Shown here: one piece after another, positions 34,030 to 44,732 of the stretch
How the letters are laid out: every line of letters begins with the position of its first letter
How positions within the stretch are numbered: position 1 is the stretch's first letter
Assembly (NCBI GenBank): GCA_025201765.1
Contig: MU623341.1
Span: 372,001 to 436,000 of the forward strand
Length of the DNA stretch: 64,000 nucleotides
Reading direction: 5' to 3'
From: Daldinia sp. FL1419
Taxonomy: Eukaryota; Ascomycota; Sordariomycetes; Xylariales; Hypoxylaceae
Translations under genes and position numbers: made by a program
The notes under the pieces: generated by a model
Database searches by the model: none
Seen by the model: only the letters and a program-made list of their open reading frames with translations
What the model was told of the DNA's origin: nothing

Positions 34030-35536
34030 TTATTTTTGGTTCTCGGGTCGGAGAGATCTGCGTAATGAAATTGATTAGCCATAATCAGGATAATAGAAAC
34101 TTGTAGTATAAAAAGTGATTCTTACCTGACGGCCTTGCCAGCCTTCCAGATCTCCATGTTGCGGATCTCATCCATCTCAGCCTCGAACTTCTGTCGGTAG
34201 TCCTTTTGGCTGTTGTACTCAAGCGATCGCTTAGTCTCGGTACCATCCCTGACGGAGTCGTATAGCTGGTTGAAGACGGGCTTGAGGGCATCCTTGAATC
34301 GCGGGGTCCAGTCAATGGCACCTCGTCGGGCGGTGGTAGAGCAAGCCTCGTACATCCAGTCCATACCATTGGCACCGATTAGAGGGTACAAGCTCTGTGT
34401 AGCCTCCTCGACGGTCTCGTTGAAGGCTTCGCTGGGGCTGTGGCCACGTTCTCGGAGAACCTCATATTGAGCCAAGAACATACCGTGAATACCACCCATC
34501 AAGCAGCCACGCTCACCGTACAAGTCAGAGTATACCTCCTTCTCGAAGGTGGTCTTGTAGAGGTAACCACTGCCGACAGCAACACCGAGAGCCTGTGCCT
34601 TCTCCTCGGCCTTGCCAGTGACATCCTGGTAGACGGCGTAGGAGGAGTTGATACCACGGCCTTCACGGAAGAGCGATCGGACGGTTCGGCCAGAGCCCTT
34701 GGGGGCAACTAGGATGACGTCAATGTCCTTGGGGACATCGACATTGGTGACGTCCTTGAAGACGGGCGAGAAACCGTGGGAGAAGTATAGAGTCTATTAA
34801 ATGTTAGCTGTTGTTTCATAGAGCGAATGACTCATATTAACATACCTTGCCCTTGGTGAGCTGAGGCTTGATGGCGGGCCACGTCTCGCTCTGAGCAGCA
34901 TCACTGAGGAGGTTCATGACGATGGTACCCTTGGAGATGGCCTCGTCAACCTCAAAGAGGTTCTTGCCGGGAACCCAGCCATCCTGCTCAGCATCTTTCC
35001 ACGATTGACCGTTCTTCCTGACACCAATGATGACGTTCAGGCCGTTGTCACGGAGGTTAAGACCCTGACCGTGACCCTGCGAACCGTAACCGATAAGAGC
35101 AAGGGTGTCGTTCTTGAAGTAATCCTTTTTTTTAAAAAAAATAATATTAGCTATGGCTCTCATTTTATGTAAGATCAACATCGAAAACCTACCAAGAGTT
35201 TCTCCTTGGGCCAGTCGGCACGCTCTATACAGATAATATTAGTCAACATCACCTATGTCGTCGTAATTTTATAGGGTTTTGCTTTTCTTCCTTTTTATAT
35301 TACTTTTAAAAACAAAAAAACAACTCACCGTAAACCTCCTCCGGGACACCAGCAAAGTCAATGGTCTTGACACCACGGATCTGCTGTTGAGCAGCACCAG
35401 CTAGAGCAGGACGAACCTGAACAGTGGCTCTGACGAGGTTGGAGGCAGCGATGAAAGAACGTCGCTGGACGGCGGGAGAAGCCACTCGACGAGCTAATTG
35501 GCTACGAAGAGCCTTGGAAAAGCCTCTAGATGCCAT
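34030..35536 (-). CDS. ILV5: Ketol-acid reductoisomerase, mitochondrial
   Basis: Five exons on the minus strand, 35536-35329, 35224-35193, 35124-34846, 34793-34126 and 34057-34030, encode 404 aa. Exon 2 is only 32 nt and the last exon 28 nt; the latter supplies the expected SLRPENQK tail. The first ~45 residues are Arg/Ser/Ala-rich without acids (MASRGFSKALRSQLARRVAS), a mitochondrial presequence. The Rossmann fingerprint LALIGYGSQGHGQGLNLRD follows, then GWVPGKNLFEVDEAI, YFSHGFSPVFKDV, and the all-helical Mg-binding domain (LYGERGCLMGGIHGMF, FNETVEEATQSLYPLIGANG, EACSTTARRGAIDW). The enzyme isomerises and reduces acetolactate and acetohydroxybutyrate with NADPH in valine, leucine and isoleucine synthesis; yeast Ilv5 also packages mtDNA. 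It is a short, single-domain KARI. Confidence 0.98.
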
Positions 35537-36630
35537 CGTGAAAAGTATGCTGAGTGGAGATTGAGATGAAAAGAGTTGTCAAAAAAACTTCAATGGGGTA
35601 TTACGATGTCTATAAATGCGCTGTAGTTTCGCAGATCAAAGTTTTTTACCCACGTTTTTTATTTTTTTTTTATTTTTTTTGTTTTTCCAGGGTCTTGGAA
35701 GCTCCCACATAGAGCTTAAACTGCGACTTCGGCGGTGAGTCGAATCAATCCGCTGCCCGCAGGTCAATGGTGGGGTAAATCACCGGCCCGGTCTGGATAG
35801 GGCAACCTAAGTAGTAGGTACGGTCCCGAGGTACAGTGGCTCAATAGTATAGGTACATCATCTATTGTCCCAAAATATCTCAATTACAGGTATACATGTT
35901 TGGAGGCACCTTTTCGTACGGGTACCTACCTAGGTTACCTACTATTACGATACATCTGTATGTCACTTATGTATTAGGTACCTACATTCAAGTCCATAGG
36001 AGGTACCTGGTAGTGTTCATGTCCAGGAGGGTGTAAGTACCTAATAGATAACATGCCTCCCTCTTACCTCAAGAGGTGTCTTAACTTGAAGCATGCAAGG
36101 AAAATCCTGCGCCTTTAAATAAGCGGTCACGATAAAATCATAATCCACTCGCAACCTTCCAGTTACTTGGGATACTTGTCAGGCACTGCCCAGGTCCTAT
36201 TCAAGAGTCATGGGTAAATGAGCATAGCGTGTATATCACGTAGATAGCGCAGGACGAATATCGTCGTATTTCATATATCGAAATCTCTCTTATCGTGATG
36301 CGGCCGTTGGTGATCCATAATATACTATACTACCTAGCTATAAAGAGGTAGTTTATAGCCAGAGAATATCAAAAGTAGAGACGAAACTCACAACCCCCTT
36401 GATGTCGTGAAGTAAATGCGGTCCCTCGTAAAACGCCTTGCTATGTGCCGTCTGCAAGCTAATCTAAAGCTTCCTTCGTTTATCGCATACTGCTCTCCTT
36501 GATTAAAACTTCACTTATTTGCGCAAGGCCCTTCACTGCGCTAGCCGAGGCATGAATATAGCTTGGCCGTACTGAATCAACTCCTCGTTCGCGACAAGCC
36601 CAGTCATCGGATATTTAAGCCTCTATAGGT
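35537..36630. other. Intergenic DNA, no gene recognised
   Basis: This contains the ILV5 promoter and the UBC12 3' region. There is a T-rich run at 35645-35685 and several TACCT/AGGTA motifs, with CTACCTAGG near 35926. No ORF of note. Confidence 0.6.
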
Positions 36631-37323
36631 TTATGCGAGTACGCGGTCGTATGTAACCCCGCGTATGGAACCACCACCCATGGAGAGGCGTACATTCCGT
36701 CTAAATCCTTCTCGGTTCGAACGTAGGTCATCTGCGGCTTCCTTATTTAGAGGATCCGAGGCGTTCGGCTCAAGAAATAGGAACTGTAATCCGACGATAA
36801 CAGCGTTCAGGTTAAGCACCGGTTTCCAATCCTCGCGCAAGATATTTAGGCACACCTTGCCCTCGAGGTCGATGTTGGGATGATATATCTTCTGCTGGCA
36901 GCGCACTTTGGGCGGCTCGTGAGGGTAGTTCGGACCCATAGTGAAGGTAAAGGTGAATAATCCGCCAGTGTAGATGCCTTCGTCTGGCTTGATTTCGAGT
37001 ACGAAGTTTAGAATATCATCCGGATCGGGAAATATTGTTTTCATAGTCGATCCTAGGGATAATTCCGAGAGATCTAATCCGTACGGGGAGAACGGTTAGC
37101 TTCCCAGAGTTTACCAAGATTAAGACAATTATTTGAATAGAATATTGCCCCTTACCTTTTTGTACGCGTAGTTGAGCGGGAGTTACCTTCTTCTTCTTTC
37201 CAGCTGCGCCATCGGCATTTTCAGCTTTTTGCTGGGCGGATTTCTATTCAAAGGCCATTAGAATACGTTGTATTTTCAAAAAGGTGGGATTGCATAACTA
37301 ACCATAGACCATATTTTCAACAT
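36631..37323 (-). CDS. UBC12: NEDD8-conjugating enzyme E2 Ubc12
   Basis: Three exons on the minus strand, 37323-37303, 37243-37156 and 37073-36631, encode 183 aa. Exon 1 has just seven codons, MLKIWSM, matching the short hydrophobic N-terminal peptide that in Ubc12 proteins docks to the NEDD8 E1, and whose first methionine is the Dcn1 contact in yeast and human. A Lys-rich linker follows. The UBC fold from residue 30 has FTFTMGPNYPHEPPKV, the HPNI motif, and catalytic Cys111 in DLEGKVCLNILREDWKPVLN. The long C-terminus (LNKEAADDLRSNREGFRRNV, GVTYDRVL) is typical for the family. It transfers NEDD8/Rub1 to cullins, activating SCF-type ligases. The start codon lies only about 0.55 kb from a strongly RIP-mutated AT-rich block. 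Confidence 0.97.
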
Positions 37324-38532
37324 CGTGGCGGTTGTAGAGTGAAGATGTATAGCAGGATTCGGGCAGATATGGAGGAAGAAAGGGCGGAGACACAGGAAAT
37401 AGGTCGAAACGATTACTGACGAGAAACTTAATGCGTGAAGCGAGATGTGCGCAACGCACGTTATGTCGGCTTTATGATATTTGTAAATTGGTGTAGATAA
37501 AGAAGGTGAAGAAGATATGGAAGGAGGGACAAAAATGATGAATGTCGTCTTGCGCGATAAGATCAGTGCAGTGAATCAGGTACCATACATTACCTAAGGT
37601 AAGGCAGGCATTACCTATAGGTACAATTAGTAACTACTTACTATGTAAGTAAGGTTAAGTAGTTTTAGAAGCCTCGTGTTGCCACGCTGGGCAGTCATGG
37701 TGGGGATATACCGGTTTTAGCATTCTAGATTATAGTATCCAGTATTATCCAATTAACGAGACTCTGCCCCTCCGAAAAGTTTCAATAGTGTTGTTTTACA
37801 TTATTTTAGCGAGTTTAGATTTGAGATTTTTGGCCAGCTACCACAGCTACCACTTAATATGGTCCGTGCAAATATATCGTGGGGCTATGTTGTAATGTGC
37901 TAAAAATTTAAGTTTAAAGTTTGTACGTAAATTTTTAAATGCATTTTTTATAATATTATATAAAAATAATAAAAATTACATTTAAAAATAATTAATAATT
38001 AAATAATAAAAATAGATATTTTTAATATTTAAATAATTAAAAATAATAATAATTAATATAAAATCCTATATTTAGTTTTTATATAATATAATAAAAGAGT
38101 AAAAATATTATATGTAATTAGTATTTTTTAAGATTTTTTTATAAATTATTTTTATTAAATAATAACAAAATAACAAAAGATTTTATTTATTTTATATAAA
38201 TGGTAAGGGTTAGTAATAGATATTTTAAAACCTATTAATATTTTTCCTAATTTTTCTGTTGTAATGTTGATATATTATTGGGTTTGAAGGGTAAAAATTG
38301 TGTATTTTATTTTTAGGTTTATATAATATTTAATAATAATATAATTAATAATATTTTAATTAATCCTAAATTTTATTTATAGTTTAAAAATAATCCTTTT
38401 TAACCTTAAGCATGTTTGTATTACTATTTAAGAATTTAGTTCTTTACTTAGTTTTTTACTTAATTCTTTACTTGGTTCTTAATATTATTTAGATTAATAA
38501 ATAAATATATTATAATATGTAATTATAAACTT
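37324..38532. other. UBC12 promoter, then AT-rich RIP-like flank
   Basis: The first ~530 bases have normal composition and include the UBC12 promoter. From about 37880 the sequence turns abruptly very AT-rich with almost no intact coding capacity, and stays so up to the left LTR. This flank lies outside the copia element, so it is either an older mutated repeat into which copia inserted or a spread of the mutation process. No domain could be recognised in it. Confidence 0.6.
38528..38532. repeat. Target site duplication (left), AACTT
   Basis: aactt immediately precedes the left LTR and is repeated directly after the right LTR, as expected for a 5-bp duplication made on retrotransposon insertion. 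Confidence 0.8.
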
Positions 38533-38736
38533 TGGTGGTTAAATGACTTATGTCCTCAGTCTGGCATACGACCCCTAAGAAGTACTTGTGTATCTATTAT
38601 TATATAAGGATAGGTTTCCCACCTATCTCTCCTAAATAGCTTTCTTCTTTAAACAACTATAATATACCAGTTTTATCTTTATTATTATTTATTTTATTAT
38701 TATTTTGCTTTTATTTTACATATGTACCTACCAATA
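38533..38736 (+). repeat. 5' LTR of the copia element (204 bp)
   Basis: It starts TGGTGGTTAAAT and ends CCTACCAATA, where the right LTR still has CCAACA; the TG...CA ends are thus present or mutated by one C-to-T. It aligns to the right LTR over 204 bases without a gap. Differences counted by eye are about 29, all transitions. The outer (left) part keeps its C and G while the inner (right) part is depleted of them. Confidence 0.9.
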
Positions 38737-40859
38737 TTAATTAATATTGTTAAATAGTTAGTAATATAAATTAATAAAGTTAGAAGAATCATTATTACAA
38801 TAATTTAAAAGCCTTTATCGTAGTAATATAAATAATATTAATATTATATTTCTAATTACCCTTATAATAAATAATTGTTATTTAATATTATTTAATTTTT
38901 AGGATATATACCTTCTCAAATTATTATTTTTATTATTATATTTATTTTTAATATTTGTTCCTACGATATCTTAATTAAAAAATTTAATATAAATATAAAG
39001 TTATATCTTATTTAATAATATAAATGTTGTTTAGATAGAAAGTATAAATATATTTTATAAATTAATGAAATATTTACCTTTTTAAAGTATAATATTTATT
39101 AATTAATTTAATTATAGGGTTATAAGATGGATGAGTATTATTTTTACAAATGTGATCTTTAAGTAAAAGGTAATTTAGGTATTATAGGTAATAGGAGATT
39201 TCGAAGTTATGGATTTAAATTTCTTGTATATATATATATTTAATAAAATATTAATTAAATATAAGGAGTATTTTAAAAGATTTATTATAAACAATTTTAC
39301 CAATATACCAAGGCCAATTAAAACTGCCTTATGAATGGTGTTAATGTAAAGAAATATTTATATAAGAAAATTAAATATTAATTATATAAAAATATTTAAT
39401 AACCTTATATCTACAAATGGATTATTACAATAAAATTTAGATAAATTGAAGGCCGTAAAGTTTAAATAACCTAATATATTGATATAAAGAATATTAACCA
39501 TCAATATTAAAAGAAAATTAATATGTTTTGGTATAGGAATAATTGTTCAAATAACAGTATTTGTATAATAATAACAATTAGCGATTTATAACTCACAAAT
39601 ACCTACTTATTAAATTATATAGGTGGAATAATTAAATATTATTCTTTATAATCCTCTTTATCTTATATAATATACATTTTTTACCCTATAATTATTACCA
39701 CCTAACCCTTTTTTTATTCTTAATATTTTATTAATAATTTAAGTAGGATCTATTTTATAATTCTTTTCCTTTTTAATTATAATTCCATTACGCCAATTAT
39801 CACCCCATTCCTATTTTATAGGATTCTATTATAACCTTTAAAGGATTTAAAAATTTTTTAATTAATTAGGACAATTCTGGTAAGGGAATTAATTAGTACC
39901 TGGTATCCTTCCCGGGCCCCCTTTTTAGTAAAGATTCTTAATATTTGCTTAATTACCATCACTTCTACCCCTTTTAGCTTACCTTACCTATTTTGTACAA
40001 TAGGGATATAATTTAGATTATAACCTTGGATATGGTATAGGCCTTGTATTAGCCCAATCCCCTTTTCTAATCCCGGGAAATGGTTTTGGATCTTTTAAAC
40101 TATTACCAAGTGATTTATATATAATTACAATGTTATCCCCAGGTACTGGAGCAAGCGGAGGGAATTAATTAATAAAAGGTTATAATTCCTCCTTTTCAAT
40201 AGTATTATTGTTTATATAAGGAGGAATCTTTTAAAACCAAATCTTTATATCTATTAATAATTAATAAATATTAACCTATTTTATAATTTTTTTAGAATAT
40301 ATTTTTAATAAAATATACCTATCCATTATTATAAAATATTTTAAAAAAACCTGAAATATCAATAACAATTATATTAAAAAATTATATAACATTCTTAAAA
40401 ATAAATTTAGGTTTTTTTTAGAAATGTGTTTTATAATAGGTATATATTTATTATAATTCCATATTATATTTTTATTAATATTAATAAAAAAAATATTTTT
40501 TTATTTCTTATATAGTATTTTTTAATATTAATATTTTACTAATATATATCTTATTTTATAATATTATTTTAACATTATAAAAAATAAGAATTAGTATTAT
40601 TAAGATTGAATAAGTACCACTTTCTTTAGTGTTAAGATAAAAAAGTAAAGTTAGGGGAAGATAGATATAGAAATATTATAAATTTTATTTAATAAATTAT
40701 GATTATATTAAAGAGTATTTAACTTTAATTATAAAAGAAAATTATAATTTATTATAATTGTTTATAAGGTATATTAAAGTATATTACAGTTTTAGAATAT
40801 ATTTTTTGAATTATTAAGGATAATTATAACCTTAATCAATAAATTTTAAATATCCCTCC

Positions 40860-43800
40860 AAAATCATAAAACTATAAAAATATCACAATAATTTATGATT
40901 AATAATATTAGTAAAGATGATGATAAAGAAATTTGTAATAATTATATTGATAAAAAATATTATAGAAATAATAAAGGTAGAAAATATATTTTTAAATAAT
41001 TTAAGAAGATTTGGAAATATAAATATTGGATATGTAAAAAAAAAAATTATTGGTTTATTAAATATTTAAAAATTAATTATAAGAAGGTTAAAAAAAATTG
41101 GAAGATTAAATGTGATATATTTAAAAAGAATTATATGATCTTTTTAGCAAATTATAAAAGATTCGAAAATTAAAGTTTAGAATAAAAGGATGATGATATT
41201 TATAATATAGTTTTGGAGTTGGAAAATAATAAGGATGTATAATTTATGGTAGTAATATACCTATTAAATTAAGTATTCCATTATTGCATTACAGCCTTTA
41301 TTCTTTTAATAATTAAAAAGATTAATATTATTTTTATTTTAGATTGATATATAAAAATTATATTTTAAAATGTTATATCAGATATTAGAGCTGCTTGTGT
41401 TTTAATAGTAGGTAAGGGATAATATTTTATTTTTATTAATAAATATTTTAATTGGAAATTTAAGATAAATTATATTTGTATTGAAAAAATTAATATTAAA
41501 TTTGGAAATGGATTCTTTATTAAATTGTTAGGTATAGTTACGATTAATATTTTATTTGGTAATATAGATTTTTATATTATAAAATTGGATATATTGTTCT
41601 TTTTTTTAATTAAGGATATAGATTGTTTAAAAATATATTTTAATAATGTTATTAATTAATTAATATATAAGAATAGTGTAATAATTAATGTTGAATAAAA
41701 ATAGGAATATTTATGGTTTTATTTAAATAATATTACCTATTTTATAGAAATAGAGTTATGATGTTTGTATATCTGTTTTGGTTATTTTATAATTAAGAAA
41801 TTTTATAATTTCTTAGATAAAGTTGGGTATAATATTAATATGAATGGTTTTAAAGAAATTAATAAATTTTATCATTATTGTTAAATTAAAGGTAAAGATT
41901 TATAAAAGTTTAGGTTTATTTTTAAGAATTTTAATATGGATTTTAATTATAAGGTAGTTATTAATATTATATATTTAAAAGGATGATTAGTTTTATATAT
42001 GATTAATATTACCACCAACTTCCAAATAATATGATTTATGAAAGGTATTACGGTTAAAAAAATGTGAAAAATATTAAAAAAATATTAAATTAATATTTAT
42101 TTTAATTTTTTAAATATTATTTCTTATAATGTAGGAATAAATTTTAATAATTTAGAGTTTTGAAATAAAATATATGTTGTGGGAGTTATATATTATTAAG
42201 TATTAGTTAAAGTATATTAATTTATTGGTAAGGTAAAAGGGTACCACGATCCAATCCACCGAACCTATAAAATAATTACAAATAAATTCCAAGGTTTTGG
42301 TTCAAGGGTAACACAGTTATAAATGGTTATGAAGGTAATTAATAATATAACCAATCCCAACAGATTAGTTTTTATACTGTTTATCTTTAAAACCTACCCC
42401 TAAATTAATATGGATTTACTACCTACACCTACCTAAATTTATTATACCCTAATAATATAAAAGGTTATAATTAAAATTAAAAAAATTAAGTTATAACATT
42501 TTATTTGAAATATATTTAATATTTGTAATAACTTTAACATTATAAAAATATTACTTATATTTTTACCTATTAATAATAAAATTTTTATTTATTAAAAAAA
42601 GGGTAGATAGAAAGGTCTTTATAAAATTATTATAATTATTAATAAAGATATTACTATAATATCCAACGTATCTAGAGGAATATCTACGTTCCGGAACTCC
42701 TACGTTAAACCTTATATTTAACTTAAGGATAACCTAATACTTACTAAAGAACTTTAAGTACAACTACCCAAACCCATATTTAACCTAAATAATTATAAAA
42801 TAATCCCAGAAGAAAATCTTATATATATTAATGATTTTTTATATATCAATATTTTGTACCTTAATAATAAAAAATAAAATAATTTAATTTTAATGCTTCA
42901 ATTATATATAATAAAAAAAATTATTACTATAAGAAAACCATATAAGGTATTAAATATAAAAAAATTTAATACATTATTTAATAAAAGAATTTTATAATCT
43001 AAAATATATAATATATTAATTTATTAAGGAATAATAATCTTTAAATTATAAATAATCCATAAAATAAAGGGAAAAAATATATCAACACTTTATAAAAAGT
43101 TAAAACTTATTATTTAAGGTTATGATGACTTTAATAAAAAATTTATTATAATATATGCCCTTATTATTTAGAAAGTAAATTAACACCTTATTTTAGTTTT
43201 AATTCTAATTCTTTAATATTAAAGTATAAAAATTATAATAAAGGATATTATTATAGCATATATCCAATTTAAGATACCTATATAATAAATAATATTTATA
43301 TAATTATTAACAAAATTAAAAAGTAAATACCTTGAAGGGATATTATTACATATTATTAAACCACTGTATAATTTGGCTAAATTAAGAATGTATTAATTTA
43401 AAACTTATTTGTGTTATTATTAATGGGAATTTAATATAAAATTATTAATGTTTAATTTATACTTATTAATAATGGATATAGCCCTGTTTGGAATTATAGA
43501 TTTTTAAATAAATAATATTTTAAATATTAGCACCATAGAATTTTTAATAATAGAAAATAAAGTATTTGTTAAAGTTGGGATCAAAATACGCCCCCAAAAG
43601 ATATTAGACGTTGGAATTGAAGATTTTAACAACTCGCACTTTATTATCCATAAGGAAGGTTATAATATAACTATTATATAAAAAGAACAAACCAAGAAAT
43701 TTAAATAGTTAAACACAAAATCACTAAATGTAATTAAGAAATTTATTAAACAACGGGCATAAAAAGCATATATCTCCTCCATTTATTAACCTAAAGCAAC

Positions 43801-43900
43801 TTTTAATTATTTAACAACAATCTAACATTTAAAGTTGGGCTTTAAGGAAATAAAAACCTTTAACATCCAAATTAAATAACAAATAAACAATCAATCGCAA
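40860..43900 (+). pseudogene. Degenerate gag-pol of the copia element
   Basis: Remnants are legible in translation despite many stops. Gag: a former zinc-knuckle at about 41015-41065, where cysteine codons have become TAT. Protease region: IKFGNGFFIKLLG near 41494 and IYFNNVIN near 41633. Integrase: a zinc-binding KFYHYC end near 41865, YMINITTNFQI near 41995, and GKVKGYHDPIHRTY near 42228. Reverse transcriptase: the catalytic YxDD box is read as YINDFLYI near 42825, with an aspartate turned to asparagine by G-to-A. Further RT/RNase H sequence probably continues to about 43.9 kb but is not clearly readable. In the gag-protease-integrase part stops arise from C-to-T, in the RT part changes are G-to-A. 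Domain edges are approximate. Confidence 0.8.
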
Positions 43901-44523
43901 AAATTTAACTATATCGACCTAAATCCCCAAAATTTACACCTATACATTTTTATTAACAATTTATTTACAAATAATAAGGATTTAAGTTCACAAATCAATT
44001 ATATTATTATATTAGGTAATAAAGAATTGATTAATTAAAATAATAAAATCTAAATTACTAACAATATTATTCATTAATTATCCATTAAATACAAATGTGT
44101 TACCCAGAACGTACTCATTAGCGAAATTTATAGGATAGTTTAAAATTTTGATATCGGATATATTATCCACTATACAATTAATACTATTTTAAAATACCTT
44201 TCATTACCTAAGGTTCCATTAATCCTATATATTAACTCATTCTCTTTATATTAATATTTTATTTAAATAAATAATATTAATAAAAAGAGATTAATAATTA
44301 ATTTAATAACCCTACAATAATTATATAAAAACCAGGAGATCAACGATGTTCAGTAAATCTATAGTATATGTAATCCTACGAACGCCATAATGAAGGCATC
44401 CCCAAATAAAACCATACGAATATTAGTAGAGAGTAATTAGGTTAATTTGTAGTTAAAGGGATAAATAAAACAAAAATCAAATATTAAATTTGCAATATAA
44501 TTGTAAAAAGAAAATAAAATAAA

Positions 44524-44727
44524 TGGTGGTTAAATAATTTATATCTTTAATTTAGCATACAACCCCTAAGAAATACTTATATATCTATTATTATATAAGG
44601 ATAGGTTTCCCACCTATCTTTCTTAAATAGTTTTCTTCTTTAAACAATTATAATATACCAATCTCACCCCTATTGTTATTTACTTTATTGTTATCTTGCT
44701 TTTATCTTACGTATGTACCTACCAACA
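44524..44727 (+). repeat. 3' LTR of the copia element (204 bp)
   Basis: Starts TGGTGGTTAAAT and ends CCTACCAACA. Same length as the left LTR, no gaps. Here the left (inner) part is depleted of C and G and the right (outer) part keeps them, the mirror image of the left LTR. Confidence 0.9.
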
Positions 44728-44732
44728 AACTT
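44728..44732. repeat. Target site duplication (right), AACTT
   Basis: aactt directly follows the right LTR and matches the five bases before the left LTR. Confidence 0.8.

Larger units (their letters stand above)
38533..44727 (+). mobile_element. Ty1/copia LTR retrotransposon, RIP-degraded, complete in structure
   Basis: A 6195-bp element bounded by two 204-bp LTRs and a 5-bp target duplication AACTT. The order of remnants on the + strand, gag zinc-knuckle region, protease, integrase, then reverse transcriptase, is the copia order (integrase before RT), unlike gypsy. It is extremely AT-rich and full of stop codons; every LTR difference is a C/T or G/A transition. This is the RIP signature of Pezizomycotina, which mutate repeats before meiosis. 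The element cannot encode a functional protein. No intact primer-binding site or polypurine tract could be recognised after mutation. The region 38737-40860 is too degraded to assign, though it should contain the leader and most of gag. Confidence 0.9.

Noticed and set aside
29880..35536. A secondary-metabolite cluster around the MFS transporter
   Set aside because: No synthase, oxidase set or pathway regulator is present; the neighbours are primary-metabolism genes.
40860..43900. Counting the AT-rich remnants as a usable gag-pol gene
   Set aside because: Stops occur throughout all frames and catalytic codons are mutated. It is a pseudogene only.
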